From: Microbacterium oxydans
GTDB taxonomy: Bacteria; Actinomycetota; Actinomycetes; Actinomycetales; Microbacteriaceae
Length of the DNA stretch: 64,000 bases
Assembly: GCF_006540085.1 (NCBI RefSeq)
Contig: NZ_BJOG01000004.1
Coordinates: 310,001-374,000, forward strand
Direction: 5' to 3'
The position numbers were made by a program, and so were the translations under genes. Shown one piece after another: positions 1-9,247 of the stretch. The first letter of the stretch is position 1. Each line of letters starts with the position of its first letter. The notes beneath the pieces are model-generated. The model was not told the origin of the DNA. It searched no databases and saw only the letters and a program-made list of their open reading frames with translations.

Positions 1-671
1 AGGCACGTCACTCGGCGGATGACGTCGTGGATCGTGCCGTCGCACTGGCTGACGCCGACGGCCTCGGCGCGGTGACGATCCGCTCGCTGGCGCAGTCCCT
101 CGACCTCACCCCGATGTCGATCTACACGCACGTCAACAGCCGTGCCGACCTGCTCGTGCTGATGGCGGATGCGATGCACGCCAGTCTTCGCAGTGAGCCC
201 GCGGAGGCCTCGGGCTGGCGTGCGGCGGTCCGGGCGGTCGCCGAGGACAACCTGCGCCTCCTCCGCGCTCATCCATGGCTCATCGACATTCACGATCCCC
301 GTGTCGCATTCGGCCCTGGCACCATCGCCAAGTACGACCGGGAACTCCATGCTTTCGACGACCTCGGTCTCAGCGACGTGGAGCGTGACGCGGCGCTGAG
401 CTTCGTGCTGGACTTCACTCTCGCTGCGGCGGCTCGGATGCGCGAGGAGCAGCGCGCAGCGGCGTTCGCGGCATCGTGGGCAGAGGCCGCACCGCGTCTG
501 GCGGCCTACCTCGGTGAGGAGATGCCGCTCGCCAGGTCGGTGGGTCAGTCTGCGGGGGAAGCCATGGGCGTTCCCTACGACGCTCGAACGGCGTGGGACT
601 TCGGTCTCGAGCGAGTGATCGACGGACTCGCCGGCATGGTACGCGGCGCGGACCGCCTCCGCGGCACCTGA
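1..671 (+). CDS. TetR-family transcriptional regulator (5' end outside window)
   Basis: A TetR/AcrR-type repressor whose N-terminus lies upstream of the window. The reading frame is open to base 3, and the residues before the first in-window GTG at 27 (RHSADDVVDRAVALADADG) belong to the first helix of a TetR DNA-binding domain. The helix-turn-helix is visible as IRSLAQSLDLTPMSIYTHV, typical of the family, followed by an all-helical ligand domain. The ligand and target are unknown. It ends 5 bases before the convergent TRIC-like gene, with no obvious terminator in between. The family call is firm and the function open. Confidence 0.85.
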   Translation, partial: ARHSADDVVDRAVALADADGLGAVTIRSLAQSLDLTPMSIYTHVNSRADLLVLMADAMHASLRSEPAEASGWRAAVRAVAEDNLRLLRAHPWLIDIHDPRVAFGPGTIAKYDRELHAFDDLGLSDVERDAALSFVLDFTLAAAARMREEQRAAAFAASWAEAAPRLAAYLGEEMPLARSVGQSAGEAMGVPYDARTAWDFGLERVIDGLAGMVRGADRLRGT

Positions 672-676
672 ACCGG

Positions 677-1369
677 TCAGTCCTGAGGCTTCACGATCGC
701 GATCGCGCCGGTCTCCGCGGCGACCTTACGGCGGTAGAGACGGCGCTGCTCCGGGAGCGAGACATCGAACGTCACCGCGAGGATCCGGATCACGGCCGTC
801 ACGACGATGCCGATGACCGCCGCGAGGGGAATCGGCATCCCGAGTGCGACGGCGATCACGATGAACGTGCACCCCGCTCCGGCAGCGACCGCGTACAGCG
901 AGCCGACGTGCATGATCGCGGTCGGCAGGCCCATCAGCATGTCGCGGAGCACGCTTCCTCCGACCGCGGCACAGACGCCGATGAAGACCGCCGGCACCTC
1001 GGGAATCCCGAAGGCGAGGGCCTTGCTCGTGCCGAAGGCGCCGAACATGCCGATCACCACGGCATCGAGGACGACGATGGCGGTGTTCAGGCGGGTGAAG
1101 AGCCCGGCGAGCAGCATGCCCAGAAGCGCGGCGCCGGCCGCAGTGACCAGGTACCACTGATTCTGCAGCGTGGCGGGGGTCTGCCCGAGCAGGATGTCGC
1201 GGATCAGACCACCGCCCATCCCGATCATGATGCCGATGATGGCCACCCCGAGCCAGTCGAGCCGTCTCTGACCCTGAAAACCCGATGCGAACATCGCGCC
1301 CTGGACTCCGCCGAGGCCGACGCCGAGCAGGTCCGCCCAGAGCGGAATGATGAAGAGCGGTTCGGTCAC
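677..1369 (-). CDS. TRIC-like / YicG-family (UPF0126) membrane channel protein
   Basis: A 230-residue integral membrane protein of the trimeric intracellular cation channel family. Two internally repeated halves carry the family signatures GGGLIRD and GGSVLRD, and about six to seven hydrophobic helices cover almost the whole length. Members form K+-permeable homotrimers, but the substrate here is inferred only. The GTG at 1369 gives [11 protein letters not shown], a normal N-terminus. An in-frame GTG at 1387 would add six residues and cannot be excluded. It is divergent from recO with only about 34 bases between the starts, so their promoters must overlap. Confidence 0.82.
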   Translation of the reverse strand: MTEPLFIIPLWADLLGVGLGGVQGAMFASGFQGQRRLDWLGVAIIGIMIGMGGGLIRDILLGQTPATLQNQWYLVTAAGAALLGMLLAGLFTRLNTAIVVLDAVVIGMFGAFGTSKALAFGIPEVPAVFIGVCAAVGGSVLRDMLMGLPTAIMHVGSLYAVAAGAGCTFIVIAVALGMPIPLAAVIGIVVTAVIRILAVTFDVSLPEQRRLYRRKVAAETGAIAIVKPQD

Positions 1370-1391
1370 CCGTTCATTCTCGCGCACGGAG

Positions 1392-1403
1392 GATAATCGA
1401 AGG
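1392..1403 (+). promoter_or_regulatory. -10 element GATAAT placed 6 nt before recO GTG
   Basis: GATAAT at 1392-1397 is followed by CGAAGG and then the recO GTG at 1404. Transcription would start at or beside the start codon. A GGAGG at 1388-1392 could instead act as a ribosome site with 11-nt spacing, so this case is ambiguous. Confidence 0.5.
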
Positions 1404-2147
1404 GTGCCCACCTATCGAGACGAAGCGGTGATCCTGCGCACCCACAAACTCGGTGAGGCGGATCGCATCGTCACGATGCTGTCGAGACGGCACGGCAAGG
1501 TCCGCGCGGTGGCGAAGGGAGTGCGCCGGACGTCGTCCAAGTTCGGCGCCAGGCTCGAGCCGTTCATGGTCGCCGACGTGCAGCTGTACCAGGGCCGCTC
1601 GCTCGACATCGTGCAGCAGGCCGAGTCCCTCGGCTCTTACGGCACCGACATCGCCGCACACTACGACCGCTTCACCGCGGCCAACGCCATGGTGGAGACG
1701 GCGGACCGTCTGAGCGACGCGGAGGCCACTCCCGATCAGTACCTGCTGCTCGTCGGCGGGCTGCGGGCGTTGTCGCGGGGAGAGCACGTCGCACGGAGCA
1801 TCCTCGACTCGTACCTGCTGCGGGTGATGTCGCTGTCGGGTTGGGCGCCATCGCTCGACGAGTGCGCCCGCTGCGGCACCCCAGGGCCGCACTCGCGATT
1901 CGTCGCTCAGCTCGGTGGGCTCGTCTGCCAGAACTGCTCCCCGGCAGGCAGCCCGCGTGTCGCAGAGAAGACCCTGGCGTTGCTCCGTTCGCTCATCGCG
2001 GGGGAGTGGGACGTGATCGACGCAGCGGCGCCGGCCGACACCGCCGCAGCCTCGGGACTTGTCTCCGCGTACGCCCAATGGCACCTGGAGCGCGGCATCC
2101 GCTCCCTCTCCCATGTGTCAGACATCACTTCAGAAGGAGCACGGTGA
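1404..2147 (+). CDS. recO: DNA repair protein RecO
   Basis: A 247-residue RecO. It is the mediator that, with RecR, loads RecA on SSB-coated single-stranded DNA in the RecFOR recombination pathway. The N-terminal OB fold begins [21 protein letters not shown]. The C-terminal helical domain holds a four-cysteine zinc site at about C154, C157, C175 and C178. The GTG at 1404 matches the normal RecO N-terminus; an upstream in-frame ATG would add 19 unrelated residues. Its TGA overlaps the uppS GTG (GTGA), so the two are translationally coupled, a common actinobacterial arrangement. Confidence 0.95.
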   Translation: MPTYRDEAVILRTHKLGEADRIVTMLSRRHGKVRAVAKGVRRTSSKFGARLEPFMVADVQLYQGRSLDIVQQAESLGSYGTDIAAHYDRFTAANAMVETADRLSDAEATPDQYLLLVGGLRALSRGEHVARSILDSYLLRVMSLSGWAPSLDECARCGTPGPHSRFVAQLGGLVCQNCSPAGSPRVAEKTLALLRSLIAGEWDVIDAAAPADTAAASGLVSAYAQWHLERGIRSLSHVSDITSEGAR

Positions 2148-2947
2148 GCCCGAAGCCCTATACGCACAAGGACGCCGTCCCCTATCGACCGCTGGACTGG
2201 ACAGGTTCGTACCCGCCCGCGTTCCGGGCCGTGCCCGAGCACGTGGCGATCGTCATGGACGGCAACGGCCGGTGGGCGAACCGCCGGGGACTCAACCGCA
2301 TCGAGGGGCACAAGGCGGGGGAGGAGGTCTTGCTCGACGTGGTCGCCGGCGCGATCCAGGCGGGGGTCAAGCACCTCTCGGTGTACGCCTTCTCGACCGA
2401 GAACTGGGCGCGTTCGCCGGAAGAGGTCCGCTTCCTCATGGGTTACAACCGCGACGTCCTGCACCGCCGTCGCGATCAGCTCAACGAATGGGGCGTGCGC
2501 ATCCGCTGGGCCGGCCGCAAGCCGCGCCTGTGGGGCAGCGTCATCAAGGAGTTGCAGCACGCTGAGCGACTGACCCGCGACAATGACGTGCTCACGCTCA
2601 CGATGTGCGTCAACTACGGCGGCAGGGTCGAACTCGTGGATGCCATGCGGGCGATCGCCGACGATGTCGCGGCAGGGCGCGTGAAGCCCAAGGCGATCAC
2701 CGAGAAGATGATCCGCCGCCATCTGTACGTCCCCGACATGCCGGACGTCGATCTGTTCCTGCGCAGCTCGGGCGAACAACGTACCTCGAACTTCCTGCTG
2801 TGGCAGTCGGCATACGCCGAGATGGTCTTCCTCGACACGCTCTGGCCCGATTTCTCGCGCGAGGAGCTGTGGCGGGCGATCGGGATCTACCTGTCGCGCG
2901 ACCGTCGCTTCGGCGGTGCGATCGACGTTCCCGACGCCTCTGCCTGA
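2144..2947 (+). CDS. uppS: Isoprenyl transferase (undecaprenyl/decaprenyl diphosphate synthase family)
   Basis: A 267-residue cis-prenyltransferase that elongates an allylic diphosphate with isopentenyl units to make the lipid carrier for peptidoglycan and other wall polymers. The catalytic motif [12 protein letters not shown] is seen with Asp39, and the C-terminal [15 protein letters not shown] signature follows. It starts at the GTG overlapping the recO stop, with AGAAGGAG at 2132-2139 as ribosome site. Chain length cannot be read from sequence. The last 61 bases run antisense to the convergent kinase gene. Confidence 0.95.
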   Translation: MSPKPYTHKDAVPYRPLDWTGSYPPAFRAVPEHVAIVMDGNGRWANRRGLNRIEGHKAGEEVLLDVVAGAIQAGVKHLSVYAFSTENWARSPEEVRFLMGYNRDVLHRRRDQLNEWGVRIRWAGRKPRLWGSVIKELQHAERLTRDNDVLTLTMCVNYGGRVELVDAMRAIADDVAAGRVKPKAITEKMIRRHLYVPDMPDVDLFLRSSGEQRTSNFLLWQSAYAEMVFLDTLWPDFSREELWRAIGIYLSRDRRFGGAIDVPDASA

Positions 2948-3498
2948 GCACGCAGCCACCGTCTCGTCTCCCGCGGATGACGGAGACGGACGATCGTGAG
3001 GTGCGGGAAGCGCTCCTGCAACGCGGGGAAGCGCTCCGTCCACTTGTGAAGTGTCGCTGCCTGCCACGCGAGGATGTTCTCCTCCGGATCACGGCGGAAC
3101 ATGGTCCACGGCCCCTTCTCGCGGTTGCCGTTCCAGAGCTCGAGCCGCAGCACGCCTCGAGCCAGCGTGCGCCGGATCAGGCGGCCTCGCACCACGCGGT
3201 ACGGGTAGTCGAGCCAGATCGCGAGCTGTGCGCGCGGGGGGAGGATGTCGTCCGTTCCCTTGCTCGTGTACTGCCACTCGGTGATCCAGTGCTCCTCCGC
3301 TGCGAAGGCCCGCACGTCGTCGAGGAACTCGGGGCGCGGCGTCCACTCGGGGCCGTGGAACAGGCCGTCGATCTCCACATGGCGCAGGTTCCACAGGCGG
3401 GCCAGCCGTCGGGCGAGCGTGGTCTTGCCGGATCCTGAGACGCCGGCGACGAGCACGCGCTCGGGGACGGAGGGCAGCGGGTCTTCGGCGGAGAGCAT
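2887..3498 (-). CDS. Small P-loop kinase/ATPase (adenylate-kinase-like, FlaR/topology-modulation type)
   Basis: A 203-residue cytoplasmic nucleotide-binding protein. The Walker A motif GVSGSGKTT lies at about residues 19-27, followed by [25 protein letters not shown], the layout of the uncharacterised AAA_17/adenylate-kinase-like proteins. A run of basic residues (RGRLIRRTL) could be the lid. The substrate is unknown. Its 3' end overlaps the uppS 3' end by 61 bp on the opposite strand. The ATG at 3498 is favoured because TAGGAT sits exactly 6 nt upstream of it. Confidence 0.75.
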   Translation of the reverse strand: MLSAEDPLPSVPERVLVAGVSGSGKTTLARRLARLWNLRHVEIDGLFHGPEWTPRPEFLDDVRAFAAEEHWITEWQYTSKGTDDILPPRAQLAIWLDYPYRVVRGRLIRRTLARGVLRLELWNGNREKGPWTMFRRDPEENILAWQAATLHKWTERFPALQERFPHLTIVRLRHPRETRRWLRAQAEASGTSIAPPKRRSRDR

Positions 3499-3510
3499 CC
3501 GAGAATCCTA
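3499..3510 (-). promoter_or_regulatory. Leaderless promoter -10 (TAGGAT) of the P-loop kinase gene
   Basis: On the minus strand TAGGAT (3510-3505) is followed by TCTCGG and the ATG at 3498. There is no Shine-Dalgarno sequence, so the mRNA is predicted to start at the ATG. Confidence 0.6.
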
Positions 3511-3567
3511 TCCGCGGCTCGGATCGGGTTCGGAATAGCCCGTAGGTGCATGCGGTTGCATAACAGT

Positions 3568-4254
3568 GTGACTGAACCCATCTCCATCGACATCTGGTCC
3601 GACATCGCCTGCCCCTGGTGCTACATCGGCAAGCGCAACCTCGAGAAGGGGCTCGAAGCGGTCGCGGCCGACGAGGACGCACCGCAGGTCAACATCACCT
3701 TCCACTCGTTCGAGCTCTCGCCCGACACCCCCGTCGACTTCGACGGTGACGAGATCGACTTCCTCGCAGGCCACAAGGGCATGCCGCGCGAGCAGGTCGA
3801 GCAGATGCTCTCGAACGTGACGGGTGTGGCGGCGAACGCCGGCCTCGAGTACCGGTTCGATCTGCTGCAGCACACGAACACGGTGAAGGCGCACGAGCTG
3901 CTGCACTTCGCCAAGGCAGAGGGGCTGCAGCACGAGATGGAAGAGCGGCTCATGTCCGCCTACTTCACCGAGGGCAAGCACGTCGGTCGCATCGATGATC
4001 TCGTCGAGCTGGCTGTCGAGGTCGGGCTGGACGCAGACCGTGCCCGCGCAGCACTCGAGAGCGAGCAGTACCTGCCCGCCGTGCGTCAGGACCAGGCGCA
4101 GGCCCGCGCCTACGGGATTCAGGGCGTGCCGTTCTTCGTCGTCGACGGCCAGTACGGCATCAGCGGCGCGCAACCGCCCGCGGCGTTCGAGAACGTTCTC
4201 CGCGACCTCTGGTCCAAGCGCGGAGAGGCCGAGCCGGAGACCGCGGCCGTCTGA
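3568..4254 (+). CDS. DsbA-family oxidoreductase (FrnE-like)
   Basis: A 228-residue thioredoxin-fold protein of the DsbA/FrnE group. The active site CPWC is at residues 15-18 within DIWSDIACPWCYIGKR, and the cis-Pro loop is seen as GIQGVPFFVVDG. No signal peptide is visible, so it is probably a cytoplasmic disulfide oxidoreductase or isomerase. FrnE homologues have been tied to polyketide modification and stress resistance, but nothing here points to a particular partner. The GTG at 3568 gives the family N-terminus TEPISIDIWSD. An ATG at 3550 would add six residues. Confidence 0.88.
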   Translation: MTEPISIDIWSDIACPWCYIGKRNLEKGLEAVAADEDAPQVNITFHSFELSPDTPVDFDGDEIDFLAGHKGMPREQVEQMLSNVTGVAANAGLEYRFDLLQHTNTVKAHELLHFAKAEGLQHEMEERLMSAYFTEGKHVGRIDDLVELAVEVGLDADRARAALESEQYLPAVRQDQAQARAYGIQGVPFFVVDGQYGISGAQPPAAFENVLRDLWSKRGEAEPETAAV

Positions 4255-4268
4255 CGGGCCGGCGCGCT

Positions 4269-4763
4269 CTAGCGGGTCAGCGCCGCTTCGATCGCACTGA
4301 CGATCTCGGGGGCGTCCGGCTTCTGCTTCGGCCGGAAGCGCAGGACGTCCCCGTCCGGCAGCACGAGGAACTTCTCGAAGTTCCATTCCACGCGCCCGGC
4401 TTTGCCACCGGCGTCGGGAGTCTCCTTGAGCGCCTTGTACAGCTCGGCGGCGTTCTTGCCGTTGACCTTGACCTTGTCGTTGACGGGGAAGGTGACGCCG
4501 TAGGTCGTCGAGCAGAACTCGAGGATGTCGTCGACAGAGCCGGGCTCCTGACCGAAGAACTGATTGCAGGGGAAGCCGACGACGGTGAATCCGCGATCGC
4601 CGTACAGACGCTGCAGTTCCTCCAGCTGCTCGTACTGCGGCGTCAGCCCGCACTTGGATGCGACGTTGACCACGAGCACCACATCGGCGCCCAGATCGTC
4701 GAGCGTCTTCTCCTCGCCCTTCGCGTCGGTGAACGGGATGGTGCGGAGCGAGGATTCGGTCAT
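4269..4763 (-). CDS. Glutathione peroxidase-family (Cys-type, probably thioredoxin-dependent) peroxidase
   Basis: A 164-residue peroxidase that reduces peroxides. The peroxidatic Cys38 lies in VVNVASKCGLTPQY. The conserved GFPCNQFFGQEPG and VEWNFEKFLV segments carry the Gln and Trp/Asn partners. It has cysteine where animal enzymes have selenocysteine. Actinobacteria usually lack glutathione, so a thioredoxin or mycoredoxin reductant is inferred. The ATG at 4763 is preferred over the GTG at 4769 because TAAGCT lies 6 nt before it. The gene converges on dsbA with a 14-base gap. Confidence 0.9.
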   Translation of the reverse strand: MTESSLRTIPFTDAKGEEKTLDDLGADVVLVVNVASKCGLTPQYEQLEELQRLYGDRGFTVVGFPCNQFFGQEPGSVDDILEFCSTTYGVTFPVNDKVKVNGKNAAELYKALKETPDAGGKAGRVEWNFEKFLVLPDGDVLRFRPKQKPDAPEIVSAIEAALTR

Positions 4764-4775
4764 ATGCACAGCTTA
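4764..4775 (-). promoter_or_regulatory. Leaderless promoter -10 (TAAGCT) of the peroxidase gene
   Basis: TAAGCT (4775-4770 on the minus strand), a 6-nt spacer GTGCAT, then the ATG at 4763. No purine-rich ribosome site is present. Confidence 0.55.
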
Positions 4776-4822
4776 GATCGCCGCATCCCTCCGGGCTCCG
4801 CGTCTGGGAGAATGGACAGGAC

Positions 4823-5977
4823 ATGACTCTCGCCACCGCCCCCGCCCGCCCTCTTCGCATCGGCCCGATCGATCTCGACGTGCCGGTCGTCCTCGCACCC
4901 ATGGCGGGGATCACCAACACCGCCTTCCGACGTCTGTGTCGCGAGTACGGCGCCGGGCTCTACGTGAGCGAGATGATCACCTCGCGGGCGCTCGTCGAAC
5001 GCAACGAGACCACGATGCGACTCATCCGGCATCACGAGTCCGAGACGCCGCGGTCCATCCAGCTCTACGGCGTCGACCCGAAGACCATCGCGGAGGCCGT
5101 GCGCATCATCGTCGCCGAGGATCACGCCGACCACATCGACCTCAACTTCGGGTGCCCGGTGCCGAAGGTCACCCGTCGCGGCGGGGGAGCGGCGCTGCCG
5201 TGGAAGTCGAAGCTGTTCGCCGACATCGTCGACCAGGCGGTGAAAGCCGCCGGCGACATCCCTCTCACCGTGAAGATGCGCAAAGGCATCGACAAGGATC
5301 ACCTCACGTTCCTCGATGCAGGGCGTGCGGCCGAAGACGCCGGGGCCGCCGCCGTGGCGCTGCATGCCAGGACTGCCGGCGAGTACTACTCCGGGTTCGC
5401 GGACTGGAACGCGATCGGCGAGCTGAAGCAGGCGGTCACGAGCATCCCGGTGCTGGGGAACGGCGACATCTGGTCGGCCGACGATGCGGTGCGCATGATG
5501 GCGCAGACCGACTGCGACGGAGTGGTGGTCGGGCGCGGCTGCCTCGGACGCCCTTGGCTGTTCGGCGAGTTGGCGACCGCGTTCGGCGGGGAGGGGAAGA
5601 CGGTCGACGCGACGCTCGGCTTCGTCGCTGACGCCTTCCGCCGCCACGCCGAGCTCCTCGTCGAGTTCTTCGAGGATGAGGATCGCGGATGCCGTGACAT
5701 CCGCAAGCACGTCTCCTGGTACTTCAAGGGCTACCCGGTCGGGGGCGACATCCGCACCGGACTCGCCACGGCGTCCAGCCTCGCCGAGATCGACGACCTC
5801 CTCGGCCGGCTCGATCACACGGCACCGTATCCCGGTGCGGACGCCGAGGGGCAGCGCGGGCGGGCAGGACACCCGAAGCGCACGGCCCTGCCGGACAAGT
5901 GGTTGGAGTCGCGGGAGATCGCATCCGACACCTCGGAGATGATGCGTGGAGCGGAGATCGAGAACAGTGGCGGTTGA
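4823..5977 (+). CDS. dusB: tRNA-dihydrouridine synthase (DusB type)
   Basis: A 384-residue FMN enzyme that reduces specific uridines in tRNA D-loops to dihydrouridine. The TIM barrel opens with VVLAPMAGITNTAFRRLCREYGAGL. It contains the Dus signature LNFGCPVPKVTRRGGGAAL, whose Cys acts as general acid, and the KMRKG loop, followed by the helical tRNA-binding tail. It starts at an ATG preceded by GGACAGGA. It overlaps dgt by 11 bases, and dgt in turn touches dnaG, so dusB leads a three-gene operon. Confidence 0.94.
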   Translation: MTLATAPARPLRIGPIDLDVPVVLAPMAGITNTAFRRLCREYGAGLYVSEMITSRALVERNETTMRLIRHHESETPRSIQLYGVDPKTIAEAVRIIVAEDHADHIDLNFGCPVPKVTRRGGGAALPWKSKLFADIVDQAVKAAGDIPLTVKMRKGIDKDHLTFLDAGRAAEDAGAAAVALHARTAGEYYSGFADWNAIGELKQAVTSIPVLGNGDIWSADDAVRMMAQTDCDGVVVGRGCLGRPWLFGELATAFGGEGKTVDATLGFVADAFRRHAELLVEFFEDEDRGCRDIRKHVSWYFKGYPVGGDIRTGLATASSLAEIDDLLGRLDHTAPYPGADAEGQRGRAGHPKRTALPDKWLESREIASDTSEMMRGAEIENSGG

Positions 5978-7352
5978 CCCCCAGTCAGGCCTGCGCGCCG
6001 ACGGCTACGACGCGCGAGATGCCGAACGATTCTTCGCCGAGACCCATCGATCCGAGCGCAACGACTTCGCTCGTGATCGTGCCCGCGTCCTGCACTCCGC
6101 GGCGCTGCGCCGACTCGCCGCCAAGACGCAGGTGCTCAGCCCTGCCAGCACCGCGGATTTCGCCCGCAACCGTCTGACGCATTCCCTCGAGGTCGCTCAG
6201 GTCGGGCGCGAGCTCGCTGTCGCACTGGACGTGTCGGCCGATGTCGTCGACACCGCGTGCCTCAGCCACGACCTGGGGCATCCTCCCTTCGGTCACAACG
6301 GCGAGCGGGCACTGAACGAGTGGGCAGAGCCCATCGGGGGGTTCGAGGGGAACGCCCAGTCCCTGCGCATCCTGTCCCGACTCGAGGCGAAGGTGCTCGA
6401 CGACAGCGACCGCTCGGTCGGCCTGAACCTGACCCGCGCCAGCCTCGACGCGACGTGCAAGTACCCGTGGACGGTCGACAGCCCGGTCCCCGATCCCGGT
6501 GGGCGTCTGAAGTTCGGCGTGTACCCCGAGGATGAAGCCGTGTTCCGTTGGATGCGCGAAGGCGCTCCTGGTCGACTCCGGTGCATCGAGGCCGAGATCA
6601 TGGACCTCTCGGACGACATCGCCTACTCCGTCCACGACTTCGAGGATGCGATCGTCAACGGCTACGTCGACGTCGCCCAGCTCGCCGACCCCGCTCAGCA
6701 CGACGCACTCGTCGGGCGTATCCAGCAGTGGGTCGGGTACGACTTCACGCGTGACGAGCTCGCCGACGCGCTCTACCGTCTGGCGTCGCAGCCGATGTGG
6801 CTCTCCTCGTTCGACCGTTCCCGTCAGGCTCTCGCGCGGCTCAAGAACCTCACGAGTGACCTGATCGGACGTTTCGCCCGTGCTTCGGTCTCCGCCACCA
6901 GGGAGGCGTACGGTACGAAGGCGCTGGTCCGGTACAACGCCCATGTCATCGTCCCGCGGGTGATCGAGGTGGAGATCGCCGTGTTGAAGGGCATCATGGG
7001 CCAGGCCATCGTCACGATCGAAGCCCGCAAGGGCGTCTACAAGGAGCAGCGGCGCGTGCTGAAGAGGCTCGCCGATGCCCTCTGGTCGACCGATGCGCTG
7101 TGGTCCGCGGGTTCCGATGTGCTCGAGCCCGCGTTCGCCGCCGACTTCATCGCGGCGGAGACCGACGCCCAGCGCGCCAGAGTCGTCGTGGATCAGATCG
7201 CGAGCCTCACCGATCAGAGCGCCATCGACTGGCACAACCGTCTCGTCGGGGAGATCGACCCGGCCGAGGTGGGGATCTGGACTCCCCGTCACGCCCGCCC
7301 CGGTGCGCGGCCGCACACCGAGCGCGTTCCCGTCGCGGAAAGAGCGCACTGA
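5967..7352 (+). CDS. dgt: Deoxyguanosinetriphosphate triphosphohydrolase-like protein
   Basis: A 461-residue HD-domain dNTP triphosphohydrolase that cleaves dNTPs to nucleoside and triphosphate. The metal-binding HD pair is H101-D102 in CLSHDLGHPPFGHNG. The N-terminal family segments RARVLHSAALRRLAAKTQV and RNRLTHSLEVAQVGRE are present. The GTG at 5967 is chosen because GGAGA at 5953-5957 has ideal spacing; a GTG at 5946 would lengthen the overlap with dusB to 32 bases. The stop overlaps the dnaG ATG by one base, linking dNTP pool control to replication priming, as in many actinobacteria. Confidence 0.93.
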   Translation: MAVDPQSGLRADGYDARDAERFFAETHRSERNDFARDRARVLHSAALRRLAAKTQVLSPASTADFARNRLTHSLEVAQVGRELAVALDVSADVVDTACLSHDLGHPPFGHNGERALNEWAEPIGGFEGNAQSLRILSRLEAKVLDDSDRSVGLNLTRASLDATCKYPWTVDSPVPDPGGRLKFGVYPEDEAVFRWMREGAPGRLRCIEAEIMDLSDDIAYSVHDFEDAIVNGYVDVAQLADPAQHDALVGRIQQWVGYDFTRDELADALYRLASQPMWLSSFDRSRQALARLKNLTSDLIGRFARASVSATREAYGTKALVRYNAHVIVPRVIEVEIAVLKGIMGQAIVTIEARKGVYKEQRRVLKRLADALWSTDALWSAGSDVLEPAFAADFIAAETDAQRARVVVDQIASLTDQSAIDWHNRLVGEIDPAEVGIWTPRHARPGARPHTERVPVAERAH

Positions 7353-9211
7353 TGCCGCGGATCCGTCAGGCCGATGTCGATGAGGTGAAGGCGCGCACGA
7401 ACATCGCCGACATCATCGGCGAGCGCGTGGCGCTGAAGCCCGCCGGAGTCGGATCCCTCAAGGGCCTGTGCCCGTTCCACGACGAGAAGAGCCCGAGTTT
7501 CCATGTCCGGCAGCAGGTGGGGTACTACCACTGCTTCGGATGCGGGGAGTCCGGAGACGTGTACTCCTTCCTCCGGGAGATGGACCACGTCAGCTTCACG
7601 GAGGCGGTGGAGCGTCTCGCCGGCCGCATCGGGTACACGCTGCACTACGAGGACGGCGGAGCCGCCCCCGAGACGAGTGGGCGGAGTCGGCTGTATGCAG
7701 CCAACACCGCAGCCGCGGAGTTCTTCCGCGCGCAGTTGCTCACCCCGGACGCCGAGGCAGGACGTCGCTTCCTCGGGGAGCGCGGGTTCGATGCAGGTGC
7801 TGCAGCGCATTTCGGAGTCGGCTTCGCCCCGCGTGGCTGGGACGGCATGCTGAAGGCGCTCACCGCGCAGGGGTTCACCCGCGAGGAGCTCAGCAACGCC
7901 GGCCTCGTCTCGACCGGACAGCGCGGTGTCTACGACAGATTCCGCGGGCGTCTCGTGTGGCCGATCAGGGACGTGTCGGGGCAGACGATCGGCTTCGGCG
8001 CCCGCAAGCTGTTCGACGACGACCAGGGGCCGAAGTACCTGAACACCCCGGAGACGCCGATCTACAAGAAGGCGCAGGTGTTGTACGGGCTCGACCTCGC
8101 CAAGCGCGACATCGCCAGAGGCGACCCACGCCGGGTCGTGGTGGTCGAGGGCTACACCGATGTGATGGCCTGCCATCTCGCGGGGCTCACGACGGCGATC
8201 GCCACATGCGGTACGGCGTTCGGCACCGAGCACATCAAGGTGCTGCGCCGCGTGATGGGTGATGACAACGCCTCAGGCGAGGTGGTCTTCACCTTCGACG
8301 GTGATGAAGCCGGTCAGAAGGCGGCCCTGCGTGCCTTTACCGAGGATGACCGATTCAACGCGCAGACCTTCGTCGCGGTCGCGCCCGACGGTATGGATCC
8401 GTGTGACCTGCGACTCCGGCGAGGAGATGCCGCGGTTCGGGGGCTGATGGACACCAAGCAGCCGATGTTCGAGTTCGCGATCGACCGCAAACTCGGCGGC
8501 TTCGACCTCTCCACGGTGGAAGGGCGCGTCGGTGCATTGCGGGCGGCCGCTCCCATCGTGGCGGAGATCCGCGATCAGCTTCTTCGCCCGGGATACGAAC
8601 GCGTACTGGCCCGGCGGCTCGGGATGGACCCCACCGAAGTGCGCAGTGAGGTCGAACGCGCCGCTCGCGGAGCCTCGACCCCGCAGCAGCCGCGTCGGGA
8701 GGCCCCGCAGATCGACTCGGTCACGGGGGCTCCCCTCGTCGCCCCGGTGACGCTGGCGAGTCTGCCGCGCAGCCCCGACGTCGCGGTCGAACGCGACGCG
8801 CTGATGGGTGCGCTCCAGTACGGACACCAGGTCGATCAGGCGCTGCTCAACCGGGCGTTGGAGGCACCCTTCCGGACTCCAGGGCTGGACGCCGTGCGTG
8901 AGGCGGTTGCGGCGGCTCCGGACCGCACCAGGGCCGGCTGGGTGACCGAGGCCGTGAACGGCGTGCGTGAACCCTACCGCTCCCTCGCGGGGGAGCTGTT
9001 GATGACGCCGTTCCCCGAGCGGACGGAGGAGCGGGCCGTCGCCACTGTGGCCGACCTCGCCCGCAGGCTCGTGCTCCGGCAGCTCGAGCACGAGAAGCAG
9101 GAGCTCCTCGGTGCGGTGCAACGCGTGCCTGCCGATTCCGATGGTGGTCGCGCGCTGCGGATGCGCCTGCGCGACATCGACGCAGAGCGTCAGCGCTTCG
9201 CCGAGTCGTAA
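7352..9211 (+). CDS. dnaG: DNA primase
   Basis: A 619-residue DnaG that makes RNA primers for replication. The N-terminal CHC2 zinc ribbon is complete (C40, H43, C61, C64). The TOPRIM catalytic core follows, with [14 protein letters not shown] and the metal-binding [13 protein letters not shown], and then a C-terminal helicase-binding region rich in Arg and Glu. Translation starts at the ATG overlapping the dgt stop (TGATG). The length is normal for actinobacteria. No terminator is obvious in the 36 bases to the following ABC gene. Confidence 0.97.
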   Translation: MPRIRQADVDEVKARTNIADIIGERVALKPAGVGSLKGLCPFHDEKSPSFHVRQQVGYYHCFGCGESGDVYSFLREMDHVSFTEAVERLAGRIGYTLHYEDGGAAPETSGRSRLYAANTAAAEFFRAQLLTPDAEAGRRFLGERGFDAGAAAHFGVGFAPRGWDGMLKALTAQGFTREELSNAGLVSTGQRGVYDRFRGRLVWPIRDVSGQTIGFGARKLFDDDQGPKYLNTPETPIYKKAQVLYGLDLAKRDIARGDPRRVVVVEGYTDVMACHLAGLTTAIATCGTAFGTEHIKVLRRVMGDDNASGEVVFTFDGDEAGQKAALRAFTEDDRFNAQTFVAVAPDGMDPCDLRLRRGDAAVRGLMDTKQPMFEFAIDRKLGGFDLSTVEGRVGALRAAAPIVAEIRDQLLRPGYERVLARRLGMDPTEVRSEVERAARGASTPQQPRREAPQIDSVTGAPLVAPVTLASLPRSPDVAVERDALMGALQYGHQVDQALLNRALEAPFRTPGLDAVREAVAAAPDRTRAGWVTEAVNGVREPYRSLAGELLMTPFPERTEERAVATVADLARRLVLRQLEHEKQELLGAVQRVPADSDGGRALRMRLRDIDAERQRFAES

Positions 9212-9235
9212 CGGGGAGCGGGGGCCGGCAGGCGG

Positions 9236-9247
9236 CAGGATGGAGTC
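9236..9247 (+). promoter_or_regulatory. Possible -10 (CAGGAT) 6 nt before the orphan ABC ATPase ATG
   Basis: CAGGAT at 9236-9241, spacer GGAGTC, then the ATG at 9248. The GGATGGAG here also resembles a ribosome site, so promoter and ribosome site cannot be separated by eye. Confidence 0.35.

Noticed and set aside
593..1396. 267-residue plus-strand frame opposite the TRIC-like gene
   Set aside because: Charged low-complexity translation, antisense to a clear membrane protein; a shadow.
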